DNA of 64,000 bases from Parvibaculum sp035325945 (GCF_035325945.1 NZ_DAOKYX010000011.1:26223-90222), one strand, 5' to 3'. Shown: positions 51,286-60,987, numbered from the stretch's first letter. Notes: generated by a model from the sequence alone, not told the origin. Numbers and translations: made by a program.

Positions 51286-52164
51286 ATGAACGAGAAGCCC
51301 CATCCCCCGGCCGTCGAAACCGCGCAGACGCGCTCTCCCTCCTTCCGGCCGGCTTTCGACGATCCCGATTTTCTCCTGCGTGACGAGCTTCGCCCCGTTC
51401 GTCTTCAACTCGAACTGCTGAAGCCGGAGCTTGTGCTTCAGGATCACAATATCCGTTCGACCATCGTCGTTTTCGGCAGCGCGCGCGTGCCCTCGCCAGA
51501 GGATGCCGAATGCCATTGCGACGAGGCCGAGGCGGCGCTGGCCGCCGATCCGGACAATGCGGAGCTACGGCGCGAGGCGCAGGCGCGCCGGAACCAGCGC
51601 GAACGCTGCCGCTATTACGAGGAGGCGCAGCGTTTCGGCCGGATCGTCTCCGAAGCCGCGCAGACGCCCGAGTGGCGCGACTATGTCATCATGACGGGCG
51701 GCGGACCGGGTATCATGGAGGCGGCCAATCGCGGCGCCTCCGACGCGGGCCGCGTTTCGGTGGGGCTCAATATCAGCCTGCCGCACGAGCAGGTGCCCAA
51801 TCCCTACATCACCCCGGAGCTTGCCTTCCAGTTCCACTATTTCGCGCTTCGCAAGATGCATCTCCTGATGCGGACGAAAGCGCTCGTCGTCTTTCCCGGC
51901 GGCTATGGCACGCTGGACGAGCTCTTCGAGACGCTGACCCTCGTCCAGACCGGCAAGATTGCACCCATGCCCATTCTTCTTTTCGGCGAGGAATACTGGC
52001 GGCGCATCATCAATTTCGAGGCCATGGTGGAGGAGGGCGTGATCTCCCCTTCGGATCTCGACATCTTCCGCTTCGTCGAGAGCGCCGAGGAGGCATGGCA
52101 CATCATCTCAACTTTCGAAAAGACTGCGAGCGCCCCGCCGGCCCCCGGCCATCAGCCGCTCTGA
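51286..52164 (+). CDS. LOG family protein (TIGR00730-type Rossmann fold)
   Basis: A 292-residue protein with the LOG motifs MTGGGPGIMEAANRGASDAG and VFPGGYGTLDELFETLTLVQ (PGGxGTxxE). It has an N-terminal extension of about 100 residues and the longer form typical of proteobacterial type. LOG enzymes remove ribose phosphate from nucleoside monophosphates such as cytokinin precursors; some act on purine nucleotides. It is divergent from the IclR gene and followed 71 bp later by the photolyase gene. Confidence 0.9.
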   Translation: MNEKPHPPAVETAQTRSPSFRPAFDDPDFLLRDELRPVRLQLELLKPELVLQDHNIRSTIVVFGSARVPSPEDAECHCDEAEAALAADPDNAELRREAQARRNQRERCRYYEEAQRFGRIVSEAAQTPEWRDYVIMTGGGPGIMEAANRGASDAGRVSVGLNISLPHEQVPNPYITPELAFQFHYFALRKMHLLMRTKALVVFPGGYGTLDELFETLTLVQTGKIAPMPILLFGEEYWRRIINFEAMVEEGVISPSDLDIFRFVESAEEAWHIISTFEKTASAPPAPGHQPL

Positions 52165-52235
52165 GCGGCTGATGATCCACCGGATTTTGCATTGCGTAAG
52201 ACATTGCCGGGACCACTTCACAAATATCGAATGTC

Positions 52236-53675
52236 ATGTCCGCCATCGTCTGGTTCCGTCAGGATCTGCGCCTTGCAGACAATCCCGCCCTCGTTGCCGC
52301 CGCTCAGCGCGGTGAGGTTCTGCCCGTCTTTATTCTCGATCCGGACATGGCGATCGGGGGCGCGTCGCGCTGGTGGCTGCATGGGAGCCTCGAGGCGCTT
52401 GGGCGCGATCTCGCGCGGCTCGGCGCGCCGCTCGTCCTGCGGCGGGGCCGGCCTCTCGACGTTCTGAACGCGCTTGTCGATGAAACGGGCGCCCGCGCCG
52501 TTTTCTGGAACCGCTGCTACGAGCCTGAAATCATCGCGCGGGACAGCCAGGTGAAGTCGGCGCTCGCCGCGCGCGGCATCGAGACGCGGAGCTTCAATGG
52601 AGCGCTTCTCATTGAGCCCTGGGAGATGAAGACCGGCGCGGGCGAACCCTACAAGGTTTTCACGCCCTTCTGGCGGGCGCTCTCGGCGCGGGCACCGTTC
52701 GATGCGCCGGCCCCGGCGCCGACTTCGCTGCGCGGGGCTCATACCGTCGCGTCGGATGATCTCGTCGCCTGGCAACTCAGGCCCTCACGGCCTGACTGGG
52801 CAGCAGGGCTTCGCGCCTCATGGCAGCCCGGCGAGGCGAGCGCGCAAACGCGCCTCGTCGCCTTTCTCGAGTGCCTCGCCGCGCGTTATGACGATCAGCG
52901 CGACTTTCCCGCCATCGAGGCGACATCGTGCCTCTCGCCGCACCTCCATTGGGGCGAAATATCACCGCGCCGGATCTGGGCGTCTTCCGCCGCTTTCGCC
53001 CATGCGGAGCCTTCCGCATCGGCGGGCGTCGGCTCGTTCCTGCGCGAACTCGGCTGGCGGGAATTCTGTGCTCATCTTCTATTCCATTGGCCGGAAATTG
53101 CCTCGCGCGCCTGGAAGCCGGCCTTCGATGCTTTCCCGTGGCGGGGGGACCGGCAGGGCTTCGATGCCTGGGCGCGCGGGCGCACCGGCTATCCGATCGT
53201 CGATGCGGGCATGCGCGAACTCTGGCGGACGGGTTTCATGCATAATCGTGTGCGCATGATTGTCGCCTCCTTTCTCGTGAAGGATCTGATGATCGACTGG
53301 CGCGAGGGGGCGGGCTGGTTCGAGGACACGCTTGTCGATGCCGATCTCGCCAGCAATCGCGCCAACTGGCAGTGGGTGGCGGGGTCGGGCGCCGACGCAT
53401 CGCCCTTCTTCCGCATCTTCAATCCGGTGACGCAGGGCGAGAAGTTCGACGCAGAGGGCGCCTATGTGCGCCGCCATGTGCCGGAACTCGCCGGGCTCGA
53501 CCGCCGTTTCATACACAGGCCATGGGAAGCGCCGAAGGCCGTGCTCGACGAGGCGGGCATCGTGCTCGGCAAGACCTATCCCCTGCCGATGGTGGACCAC
53601 GCCGCCGCGCGCACCCGCGCGCTCGCCGCTTATGAGGCGCTGAAGCGGTGCCGAGATCAGCGCGTCGCGAGATAG
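52236..53675 (+). CDS. phr: Deoxyribodipyrimidine photolyase (CPD photolyase)
   Basis: A 479-residue class I photolyase that repairs UV-induced pyrimidine dimers with light. The N-terminal alpha/beta antenna domain starts VWFRQDLRLADNPAL; the C-terminal FAD domain has LSPHLHWGEISPRRIW, LRELGWREFCAHLLFHWPE, GYPIVDAGMRELWRTGFMHN and NRVRMIVASFLVKDL. ANWQWVAGSGADASPFFRIF contains the conserved Trp of the electron-transfer chain. Its 3' end overlaps the convergent methyltransferase gene by 19 bp. Confidence 0.95.
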   Translation: MSAIVWFRQDLRLADNPALVAAAQRGEVLPVFILDPDMAIGGASRWWLHGSLEALGRDLARLGAPLVLRRGRPLDVLNALVDETGARAVFWNRCYEPEIIARDSQVKSALAARGIETRSFNGALLIEPWEMKTGAGEPYKVFTPFWRALSARAPFDAPAPAPTSLRGAHTVASDDLVAWQLRPSRPDWAAGLRASWQPGEASAQTRLVAFLECLAARYDDQRDFPAIEATSCLSPHLHWGEISPRRIWASSAAFAHAEPSASAGVGSFLRELGWREFCAHLLFHWPEIASRAWKPAFDAFPWRGDRQGFDAWARGRTGYPIVDAGMRELWRTGFMHNRVRMIVASFLVKDLMIDWREGAGWFEDTLVDADLASNRANWQWVAGSGADASPFFRIFNPVTQGEKFDAEGAYVRRHVPELAGLDRRFIHRPWEAPKAVLDEAGIVLGKTYPLPMVDHAAARTRALAAYEALKRCRDQRVAR

Positions 53676-54421
53676 TGCGAATAGAGCGCGAGGCTCGCCG
53701 CGACCGTCGCGTTGAGCGATTCGACCGCGCCTGTCATCGGAATGGCGAGACGACGGACCTTCAGCGTTTCGGGTATCCCCCGGCCTTCCTCGCCGAGCAC
53801 GAGCCGCATGTCGCGCGGCCATGAGAAGCCCGCCATGTCCTCACCCTCCGCATCGAGCGCGAGAATGGGGCCGGCGCTGTTGCCAAGCTCCGCCCATGAA
53901 GGCCCGCGCAGAAGCGTGAGTTCGAATTGCGCATTCGCCGCCGCGCGAAGCGCCTTGGGGTGAAAAGGATGGGCCGCTTCCGCCATGAGCACGATGCGCG
54001 TGGCGCCGAAGGCCGCGGCGCTGCGAAGCGCGGCGCCGAGATTGTTCGGATCGCCGAGCGCGCAAACGAGTTCGAGCCCTTGGGGCGGCGAGGCGAGATC
54101 GGCCTTGGGCATTTCGGGCGTCTTGCCGACGAGAAGCGGAAAGCCGGTGCCTGATGGATCGAGCGCGTCGAAGATCGCGCGCGAGACACGGAACTTCTCG
54201 ATATGGGCGGGCAGCGGCAGGCCTGCGACCTGATCGGGGTCGATGGCGATCACGGCATGGAAGCGCTGCGGATGGCGCGCCAGGGCTTCCGGCACCGCCT
54301 TGCGCCCGGCGAGCAGAAACTCTCCATGCTTTCTGATGCCGCGACTCTCGACGAGTTGTTCCCATCTCTTCGCATGAGGATTCTGGGAACTTTCGATGAC
54401 GCGCCAGTAACCGCTGCTCAT
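53657..54421 (-). CDS. SpoU/TrmH family RNA methyltransferase
   Basis: A 254-residue SPOUT methyltransferase with a substrate-binding N domain (NPHAKRWEQLVESRGIRKHG, EFLLAGRKAVPEAL) and a C-terminal SpoU domain: ALGDPNNLGAALRSAAAFGA (motif 1), LVLGEEGRGIP (motif 2) and IPMTGAVESLNATVAASLAL (motif 3). It uses SAM to 2'-O-methylate ribose in rRNA or tRNA; the site is unknown. The ATG at 54421 is chosen since the N domain starts there; 17 more codons are open upstream. Confidence 0.92.
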   Translation of the reverse strand: MSSGYWRVIESSQNPHAKRWEQLVESRGIRKHGEFLLAGRKAVPEALARHPQRFHAVIAIDPDQVAGLPLPAHIEKFRVSRAIFDALDPSGTGFPLLVGKTPEMPKADLASPPQGLELVCALGDPNNLGAALRSAAAFGATRIVLMAEAAHPFHPKALRAAANAQFELTLLRGPSWAELGNSAGPILALDAEGEDMAGFSWPRDMRLVLGEEGRGIPETLKVRRLAIPMTGAVESLNATVAASLALYSHYLATR

Positions 54422-54637
54422 ATGTGTTCGATTTCTTCGGTATTCGGTTGGGGTGTTCAGTCGGGACGGCACGACCGGCTCTGCCTTAATTGGCCCGCGG
54501 CGCTCCCATTTATGCCGCTTTTTTGACGCGAAGCATATCTAGCCTGTCTGATCGGTAATGTTTGGAATTTCTACGCGGCTTCGGGCGAGCTTCGCCGGCC
54601 GCACCTGCCGGAAAGGGCGGGAAAAAGGACGTGAGAA

Positions 54638-54967
54638 ATGAAGACGATCGGAATTGAGAGACGGGCCTCCTCGCGCATGAGGAAGCTCCTGCTCGCCGCG
54701 CTGGCGGCCTCGGCCCTGACGACGGGCCTTGCGGCAGGTCCGGCGCTGGCCGATCCCCCTCGCCACAAGGCTCACTGGGATCGCGGCTATCATCGCGGCT
54801 GGGAACGCCACTATTGGGGGCCGCGCGGTTATGTCTATTGGGCGCCGGGCTATGCCTATCCGCCGCCGCCTGTCGTCTATGCGCCGCCGCCCGTCTATTA
54901 CGCGCCGCCTCCGCCGCCCGTTTATTACGGCGCACCCTCGCTCAATGTGGTGATACCGATTCGCTGA
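54638..54967 (+). CDS. Small secreted Pro/Tyr-rich protein
   Basis: The 109-residue product has a signal peptide of about 38 residues (MRKLLLAALAASALTTGLAA, then GPALADPP with an ALA-type site) and a basic N-terminus. The mature part is rich in His, Trp, Arg and Tyr (HWDRGYHRGWERHYWGPRGY) and then in Pro/Tyr repeats (YAPPPVYYAPPPPPVYYG). Such small proteins are common in alphaproteobacteria and lack known function; envelope association is likely. GGACGTGAGAA precedes the ATG. Confidence 0.75.
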   Translation: MKTIGIERRASSRMRKLLLAALAASALTTGLAAGPALADPPRHKAHWDRGYHRGWERHYWGPRGYVYWAPGYAYPPPPVVYAPPPVYYAPPPPPVYYGAPSLNVVIPIR

Positions 54968-55029
54968 CCGGGCTTGCTTGCATCCCCTTCTTGTCCCGGC
55001 GACACTTCGCCCAACCGAGAGGGGGATTC

Positions 55030-56220
55030 ATGTCCGGTCTGGTGAGTGAGGAAGTCGAAGGGCGGCCATTACCGGTGGGCGGCTTCTGCGAGGAAGCCTT
55101 CGCGCCTGTGCGCCGCGCCTTCGTCGAGAATTTCACGCTGCGTGGCGAGCCGGGAGCCGCCATCGCGCTCATTGTTGGCGGCCGCGTTGTCGCCGATCTC
55201 TGGGGCGGCTGGCGCGACCGCGCGCGCTCGGCGCCCTGGCAGCGTGAGACGCTGGTGAATTTCTTTTCCATCGGCAAGGCGCTCTCCGCGCTCTGCGCGT
55301 TGAAACTCGTCGAGAAGGGACTTGCCGATCTCGATGAACCGCTGGCGCGCGCCTGGCCCGAATTCGCCGCCTGCGGCAAGGAGGCGATCACGCTCCGGCA
55401 TGCGCTTTCGCATCGCGCGGGCCTTCCCGCCATTCGCGCCGCGCTTCCCGATGGCGCGATGCTCGACTGGCCGCTCATGATCCGCGCGCTCGAAGCGCAG
55501 GCGCCCTGGTGGGAGCCCGGCACGGCTCATGGCTATCACGTTAATACGTTCGGCTATCTTCTCGGCGAGATCATCCGCAGGCGGATGGGTGTGACGCTGG
55601 GCACGCTGCTCCGCGACGAGATCGCAGGCCCGCTCGGCGCGGATGCCTATATCGGCCTTCCCGTGGCGGAGCACGGACGCGCCGCCGAATTTCTCTGGCC
55701 GGAGGTGAACCCGCCCGCGCCCGAAGGCGTCATGAGCGACGATGTGCTGATGAAGTGGAACACCTATTGGAACCCGCCGGGCATTTCAGGCGCGGGCTGG
55801 ATCAACAGTGCCGCGTGGCGGAGCGCGGAAATCCCCTCGACCAATGGGCACGGCACGGCGCGGGGCGTCGCCCGCATCTATTCAGCGCTCGCCAATGGCG
55901 GCGCGATCGACGGGGTCGAGGTCATCGCCCCGTCGCTTCTCCGCGAAGCCGTGACCGAACATTCCTACGGGCCCGACCGCATTCTCGAGCGCGTCTCGCG
56001 CTTCGGCCTCGGCTTCCAGCTTCCCCAGCCCGAGCGCACGTTGGGCCCCAATGCGGGAGCCTTCGGCCATTTCGGCGCGGGCGGCTCGCTCGGCTTCTGC
56101 GATCCGGAGGCGGCCGTCGCCTTCGCCTATGTCACGAACGACATGGGCCCGCGCTGGCAGAACCCCCGCAACAGGGCGCTGATCGAGGCGATCTATCTCG
56201 GACTGGAGGGGAAGGGCTGA
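55030..56220 (+). CDS. Beta-lactamase-family serine hydrolase (esterase type)
   Basis: The 396-residue protein has the class C beta-lactamase/EstB fold. The SxxK motif is FFSIGKAL (Ser80, Lys83); the Tyr base is in HGYHVNTFGYLLGEI (Tyr169). LRHALSHRAGLPA is the conserved HLLxHxxGL motif, and GHFGAGGSLGFCD replaces the KTG region. No signal peptide is seen, so it is probably a cytoplasmic esterase rather than a beta-lactamase. The start at 55030 follows GAGAGGGGG. It is 62 bp after the Pro/Tyr-rich gene. Confidence 0.88.
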   Translation: MSGLVSEEVEGRPLPVGGFCEEAFAPVRRAFVENFTLRGEPGAAIALIVGGRVVADLWGGWRDRARSAPWQRETLVNFFSIGKALSALCALKLVEKGLADLDEPLARAWPEFAACGKEAITLRHALSHRAGLPAIRAALPDGAMLDWPLMIRALEAQAPWWEPGTAHGYHVNTFGYLLGEIIRRRMGVTLGTLLRDEIAGPLGADAYIGLPVAEHGRAAEFLWPEVNPPAPEGVMSDDVLMKWNTYWNPPGISGAGWINSAAWRSAEIPSTNGHGTARGVARIYSALANGGAIDGVEVIAPSLLREAVTEHSYGPDRILERVSRFGLGFQLPQPERTLGPNAGAFGHFGAGGSLGFCDPEAAVAFAYVTNDMGPRWQNPRNRALIEAIYLGLEGKG

Positions 56221-56257
56221 CCGGAAGAGAAAGGCTGAGGCTGCCGGGGGTAAGGCA

Positions 56258-56332
<75 letters not shown>

Positions 56333-56488
56333 ATCACATTGCGGCCTCGCGCCGGCGGGCGACGCGAGCGGGCGGAAAGTGCCACAGGGTGCCACCCCGC
56401 GCAAGCATGGAACGGCAAAGTTGACGAGCCCTTTCCATTCGGCCCATATGCGCGTTATTGCCAGCTTCCGAGGTTCAGGGCCAGCGCC

Positions 56489-56683
56489 ATGAGAGACAAG
56501 CCGCACGACAATCAGGGCCGCCGCCAGCCAGGCCAGGGTCCGGCCCGCGCCCAGCAGGCGCGCGAGGCGCGGCTTGCTGAAGCGCTGAGGGCGAATCTGC
56601 GCAAGCGCAAGGCGCAGGCCAAGAGCCGCTCCACCGAATCGGCCCCCGGGCAGGATCCGAAAACATCCCCCGAGGCTGAGTGA
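56489..56683 (+). CDS. Small basic protein upstream of murA
   Basis: A 64-residue hydrophilic, Arg/Gln/Ala-rich protein (GPARAQQAREARLAEALRAN, LRKRKAQAKS) with a Pro/Ser-rich end. Small proteins of this kind often precede murA in this bacterial order, but I do not know a function. The ATG at 56489 is favoured because the in-frame sequence before it covers the tRNA gene. Supported by position and by a charged helical composition. Confidence 0.5.
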   Translation: MRDKPHDNQGRRQPGQGPARAQQAREARLAEALRANLRKRKAQAKSRSTESAPGQDPKTSPEAE

Positions 56684-56794
56684 TTTCTCGCTCTTTGCGG
56701 CCGGAGCGGCGTGACTCTTCGGGCCTCCGCCCCTATAAAACGGGGAACACCCGGAGCGCATGAGCCTTCGGGCTTCCGCTCACCGGACCCCATC

Positions 56795-58069
56795 ATGGAC
56801 ACGATCCACATTCGCGGCGCCCGCCCGCTCAAAGGGGCGATCCAGATCAGCGGCGCGAAAAATGCCGCGCTCCCGCTGATGACGGCGGCGCTTCTGACCG
56901 ACGAGGCGCTGACCCTCACCAATGTGCCGCAGCTCACCGATGTGCGCTCGCTGATACGGCTGCTTGGCGTGCTCGGCAGCGAGATCGAGCGGGTAACGGG
57001 GCCGCATGGCGACGCGCTGACGATTCGCACCGCGACCATCCGCTCGACCACGGCGCCCTATGAGATCGTCTCCCAGTTCCGCGCGAGCTTCTGGGTGCTG
57101 GGCCCGCTGGTCGCCCGCTGCCGAACGGCCAAGGTGTCGCTGCCGGGCGGCTGCGCCATCGGCGCGCGGCCCGTCGATCTCTACATCAAGGGCCTGCAGA
57201 AGATGGGCGCCGAGATCGACCTCGTGGACGGTTACGTCCTCGCCAATGCGCCGGAGGGCTTGAAGGGCGCCATCATCCGCCTGCCCATCGTTTCGGTCGG
57301 CGTCACCCATACACTGATGATGGCGGCGACCCTCGCCGATGGCGAAACGATCATCGAGAACGCCGCGCGCGAACCCGAGGTGGCGGATCTCGCCAACTGC
57401 CTCGTCGCCATGGGCGCGAGGATCCAGGGCATCGGCACTTCGACCCTGAGGATCGAGGGCGTCGAGCGCCTCCACGGTGCCACGCACCGCGTGATTTCCG
57501 ACCGTATCGAGGCGGGAACCTATGCGATCGCGGCCGCCATGACAGGCGGCGATGTCACGCTTGCGGGCGTCGAGCCGGAGATTTTCGAGGCGGCGCTGTC
57601 GCTGCTGCGCGCGGCCGGTGTCGGCGTCGATGCGCGGCAGGGCGAGGTGCGCATCTTCCGCAATGGCGAGCGTCTTCAGGCGACGAATGCGGTGACGCAG
57701 GTCTATCCGGGCTTTCCAACCGATCTGCAGGCGCAGTTCATGGCGCTGATGACGACTGCGGCGGGCGAATCCGAAATCACCGAGACGATCTTTGAAAATC
57801 GTTTCATGCATGTGCAGGAGCTGGCGCGTTTCGGCGCGGACATCTCGCTTCACGGTGACAAGGCGCTGGTGCGCGGCGTCGAGAAGCTGAAGGCCGCGCC
57901 CGTCATGGCGAGCGATCTGCGCGCCTCCGCCGCGCTCGTCATCGCGGGCCTCGCGGCGGAGGGCGAAACGGCGATCAATCGCGTCTATCATCTCGATCGC
58001 GGTTTCGAGCGGATCGAGCAGAAACTCTGTGCCTGTGGCGCCGAAATCTGGCGCGCCAAGGCATCCTGA
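56795..58069 (+). CDS. murA: UDP-N-acetylglucosamine 1-carboxyvinyltransferase
   Basis: A 424-residue cytoplasmic enzyme that transfers enolpyruvate from PEP to UDP-GlcNAc, the first committed step of peptidoglycan synthesis. GAIQISGAKNAALPLMTAAL starts the fold. The fosfomycin-target Cys120 is in SLPGGCAIGARPVDLYIKGL, so sensitivity is expected. PTDLQAQFMALMTTAAGES and DLRASAALVIAGLAAEGET are also family motifs. It heads the conserved block with DUF2948 and hisD. Confidence 0.96.
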   Translation: MDTIHIRGARPLKGAIQISGAKNAALPLMTAALLTDEALTLTNVPQLTDVRSLIRLLGVLGSEIERVTGPHGDALTIRTATIRSTTAPYEIVSQFRASFWVLGPLVARCRTAKVSLPGGCAIGARPVDLYIKGLQKMGAEIDLVDGYVLANAPEGLKGAIIRLPIVSVGVTHTLMMAATLADGETIIENAAREPEVADLANCLVAMGARIQGIGTSTLRIEGVERLHGATHRVISDRIEAGTYAIAAAMTGGDVTLAGVEPEIFEAALSLLRAAGVGVDARQGEVRIFRNGERLQATNAVTQVYPGFPTDLQAQFMALMTTAAGESEITETIFENRFMHVQELARFGADISLHGDKALVRGVEKLKAAPVMASDLRASAALVIAGLAAEGETAINRVYHLDRGFERIEQKLCACGAEIWRAKAS

Positions 58070-58118
58070 AACAAGACGTCCTGAAACTGGGGCATCCTGA
58101 AGGGAGTGTCGGGCCGAT

Positions 58119-58553
58119 ATGAGCGGGTTGCGCCTCAGCGCGGAAGACAAGGTCGATCTCGAAGTCATCTCCGCCTGCCTGCAGGATGCGGTGACGCAGG
58201 TGCGCGATCTCGTCTTCCTGCCGCAGGCGCGCCGCTTCGCCATGGTGGTCAACCGCTTCCGCTGGGAGGCGGAGGGGCGGCGCGGCAAGACCCATGAGCG
58301 CTCCCGCGCCGGCCTGCATTTCGAGAATGTGCTGAAGGCCCGCGCCCGCAACATTGCGCAGGGAAGGCCTGAAGGCGTGCTCAATCTGCTCGCCATCGGC
58401 TTCGAGGAAGTCGATGCGCCTTCCGGCATCGTGACCCTTTCCTTCTCGGGCGGCGGCGAGATCAGGCTTGAAGTCGAGGCTCTCGATGTGCATCTCTCGG
58501 ATCTCGGCCTCGTCTGGGAGACGGGCAACCTTCCCACACATGATGCCGACTGA
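58119..58553 (+). CDS. DUF2948 family protein
   Basis: A 144-residue protein typical of alphaproteobacteria between murA and hisD. Typical regions are LRLSAEDKVDLEVISACLQD, VRDLVFLPQARRFAMVVNRF, HFENVLKARARNIAQG and SFSGGGEIRLEVEALDVHLS. No catalytic motif is evident. The position in the cell-wall/histidine block is conserved, but the function is unknown. Confidence 0.9.
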   Translation: MSGLRLSAEDKVDLEVISACLQDAVTQVRDLVFLPQARRFAMVVNRFRWEAEGRRGKTHERSRAGLHFENVLKARARNIAQGRPEGVLNLLAIGFEEVDAPSGIVTLSFSGGGEIRLEVEALDVHLSDLGLVWETGNLPTHDAD

Positions 58554-58580
58554 CTTTTTCCGGTTGAGAGACCTTGAGCC

Positions 58581-59873
58581 ATGGCCATTCGACTAGATGC
58601 TTCGGCGCCGGATTTTTCCCGGGCCTTTGAAACGCTCCTCGGCGCCAAGCGCGAAGCGTCGGTCGACGTCAACGATGCCGTGGCGAAGATCATCGCGGAT
58701 GTCCGCGCCCGCGGCGACGAGGCGGTCATTGAGCTGACGAAACGCTTCGACCACATGGCGCTGACGCCAGCGACGCTGCGGATCGCGGATGCCGAGCTCG
58801 ACGCCGCGCTCGGCGCCTGCGACGGAGAGACTCTCGAGGCGCTTCGCATGGCGAAGGCGCGCATCGAGGCCTATCACGCGCGCCAGAAGCCCGAAGACGG
58901 CCGCTACACTGATGCCGAGGGCGTGGAGCTTGGCCATCGCTGGACGCCGGTCGGCGCCGTCGGCCTTTATGTGCCGGGCGGCACGGCGAACTATCCAAGC
59001 TCCGTGCTCATGAATGCGGTGCCCGCGAAGGTTGCCGGCGTGAAGCGCGTTGTCATGGTCGTTCCGACGCCGGACGGCAAGGTCAACCCGCTCGTGCTCG
59101 CGGCGGCGCGGCTCGCAGGCGTCGACGAGGTCTATCGCGTCGGCGGCGCGCAGGCCGTGGCGGCGCTCGCCTATGGCACGGCGACGATCAGGCCCGTGGA
59201 CAAGATCGTCGGTCCGGGCAATGCCTATGTCGCCGCCGCCAAGCGGCAGGTCTTCGGTCTGGTCGGCATCGACATGATCGCGGGGCCTTCCGAAATTCTC
59301 GTCGTCGCCGATGGCGAGAACAATCCGGGCTGGATTGCGGCCGATCTTCTTTCGCAGGCCGAGCATGACGAGAGCTCGCAGTCGATCCTCATCACGGACG
59401 ACGCTGATTTTGCCTCGCGCGTTGAAGAGGCGGTCGAGGCGCAGTTGAGGGAGCTTCCCCGCGAGGCGACGGCGCGAAAGAGCTGGACCGATTTCGGCGC
59501 CGTGATCGTCGTGAAGACGCTTGCCGATGCGGTGCCGCTTGTCGACCGTCTCGCGCCGGAGCATCTGGAAGTGGCGCTCGCCGATCCCGAGCCTTTCGCC
59601 GCGCAGGTTTCCAATGCCGGCGCGATCTTTCTCGGCCGCTACACGCCCGAGGCCGTGGGCGACTATGTGGCGGGATCGAATCACGTCCTGCCGACGGCGC
59701 GCAGCGCGCGTTTCTCCTCGGGCCTCAACGTGCTCGATTTCATGAAACGCACCTCGATCGTGCGCTGCGATCCGGCTTCCCTTGCCGCCATCGGGCCCGC
59801 GGCCGTGGCGCTCGCGAAAGCCGAGGGGCTCGATGCTCATGGCAGATCGGTGTCGATCCGGCTCAATAAATAG
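58581..59873 (+). CDS. hisD: Histidinol dehydrogenase
   Basis: A 430-residue zinc enzyme that oxidises histidinol to histidine in two NAD-dependent steps. VPGGTANYPSSVLMNAVPAK, YRVGGAQAVAALAYGTATI, VDKIVGPGNAYVAAAKRQVF, GPSEILVVAD and SQAEHDESSQSILIT are diagnostic; the Glu/His catalytic pair lies in LAPEHLEVALADPE and zinc ligands in QAEHDE. Start 58581, 27 bp after DUF2948. No other his genes are in the window. Confidence 0.96.
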   Translation: MAIRLDASAPDFSRAFETLLGAKREASVDVNDAVAKIIADVRARGDEAVIELTKRFDHMALTPATLRIADAELDAALGACDGETLEALRMAKARIEAYHARQKPEDGRYTDAEGVELGHRWTPVGAVGLYVPGGTANYPSSVLMNAVPAKVAGVKRVVMVVPTPDGKVNPLVLAAARLAGVDEVYRVGGAQAVAALAYGTATIRPVDKIVGPGNAYVAAAKRQVFGLVGIDMIAGPSEILVVADGENNPGWIAADLLSQAEHDESSQSILITDDADFASRVEEAVEAQLRELPREATARKSWTDFGAVIVVKTLADAVPLVDRLAPEHLEVALADPEPFAAQVSNAGAIFLGRYTPEAVGDYVAGSNHVLPTARSARFSSGLNVLDFMKRTSIVRCDPASLAAIGPAAVALAKAEGLDAHGRSVSIRLNK

Positions 59874-60022
59874 GCCCGCCCGCCATCGGGTCATTCGGCC
59901 GGACGCCGAAATCCTTCATCTCGATGCGGGGCAGGGCCGGGCAATCCGGCCGTCCCGCTCGCTTCGGTCCGTCAAATCGGCTTAAAGTGACGAGCGCCTG
60001 CAAGAGAGCCACAGACGAGGGC

Positions 60023-60511
60023 ATGGACAGTTCGCGAGACAGATCGACCTTCAGAATCGCCGAGCTTGTGCTCGACGAACGGACGGTCGTGCGCCGCAGT
60101 CCCGATGTCGAGCACGAACGCAAGGTCGCCATCTTCGATCTGCTGGAGGAAAACAGCTTCGCGCCTGTCGGCAGCCCCGGCGGGCCCTATGTCCTCCATC
60201 TCGCCATCGAGGAAAACCGGCTCGTCTTCGACATCCGTCTCGACAAGGAAACGCCGCACGGCAAGGTCATGCTGTCGCTGACGCCATTCCGCAAGATCAT
60301 CAAGGATTACTTCCTGATCTGCGAGAGCTACTACGACGCGATCAAGACGGCGGCGCCCGCGCAGATCGAGGCGATCGATATGGGCCGGCGCGGCCTTCAC
60401 AATGAAGGATCGCAGCTTCTGAAGTCCCGCCTCGACGGCAAGGTCGATATCGACTTCGACACGGCGCGGCGGCTCTTCACGCTGATATGCGTGCTGCACA
60501 TCAAAGGTTGA
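60023..60511 (+). CDS. UPF0262 family protein
   Basis: A 162-residue conserved alphaproteobacterial protein. ERKVAIFDLLEENSFAPVG, YVLHLAIEENRLVFDIR, LSLTPFRKIIKDYFLICESY and EAIDMGRRGLHNEGSQLL are typical. Its role is unknown. The ATG at 60023 follows ACGAGG closely. It lies only 5 bp before the LMW-phosphatase gene, a nearly constant arrangement. Confidence 0.92.
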   Translation: MDSSRDRSTFRIAELVLDERTVVRRSPDVEHERKVAIFDLLEENSFAPVGSPGGPYVLHLAIEENRLVFDIRLDKETPHGKVMLSLTPFRKIIKDYFLICESYYDAIKTAAPAQIEAIDMGRRGLHNEGSQLLKSRLDGKVDIDFDTARRLFTLICVLHIKG

Positions 60512-60516
60512 GCCCT

Positions 60517-60987
60517 ATGAGTTCCAGGACGCAGCCGGGTTCCGTGCTCTTCGTCTGCAATCTGAATTCGGTGCGCTCGCCCATGGCCGAGGCGCTGATG
60601 AAGTCGATCTGCGGCAAGCGGATCTATGTCGATTCGGCAGGGCTCGCGCCCACCGAGCGTGATCCCTTCGTGCTTGAGGTTCTGAACGAGATCGGCGTCG
60701 ACATGGCCGCCGACAGGCCGATGAGCGTGGAGGATATCGGCATCGGCTCCTTCGACCTCGTCATCTGTCTGACCGAGGAGGCGCGCGAGCGCATCTCCGC
60801 CGAGCTGCGGGGAGAGGCGGTCGAAATCGAGTTCTGGCCGACCATCGATCCCTTCGCCGCGGGCGAGCGGGGGAGCCGCGAGCAGAAGCTCCACGCCTAT
60901 CGCCAGCTCCGCGAGGAGCTGCGGCGGATGATCTCGGACCGCTTCGCGGGCGGCGAAAAGGCCCGGACAGGTGGCGCGGAGCGCTGA
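60517..60987 (+). CDS. Low-molecular-weight phosphotyrosine phosphatase family protein
   Basis: A 156-residue protein with the phosphatase P-loop C(X5)R: Cys14 and Arg20 in VLFVCNLNSVRSPMAEAL. The catalytic Asp is in EFWPTIDPFA. Arsenate reductase or protein-Tyr phosphatase activity are both possible. In alphaproteobacteria this gene belongs with UPF0262 and infA. The ATG at 60517 is preferred over the in-frame upstream codons that overlap UPF0262. Confidence 0.88.
   Translation: MSSRTQPGSVLFVCNLNSVRSPMAEALMKSICGKRIYVDSAGLAPTERDPFVLEVLNEIGVDMAADRPMSVEDIGIGSFDLVICLTEEARERISAELRGEAVEIEFWPTIDPFAAGERGSREQKLHAYRQLREELRRMISDRFAGGEKARTGGAER

Noticed and set aside
49110..51287. 725-codon version of the diiron protein
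   Set aside because: The upstream part overlaps the IclR gene in another frame; a TTG with a good ribosome-binding site gives a normal-length protein.
58061..58101. Three TCCTGAA direct repeats between murA and DUF2948
   Set aside because: Spacing of 15 and 16 bases looks regular, but the units are short and part of the murA stop region; no hairpin or known site.
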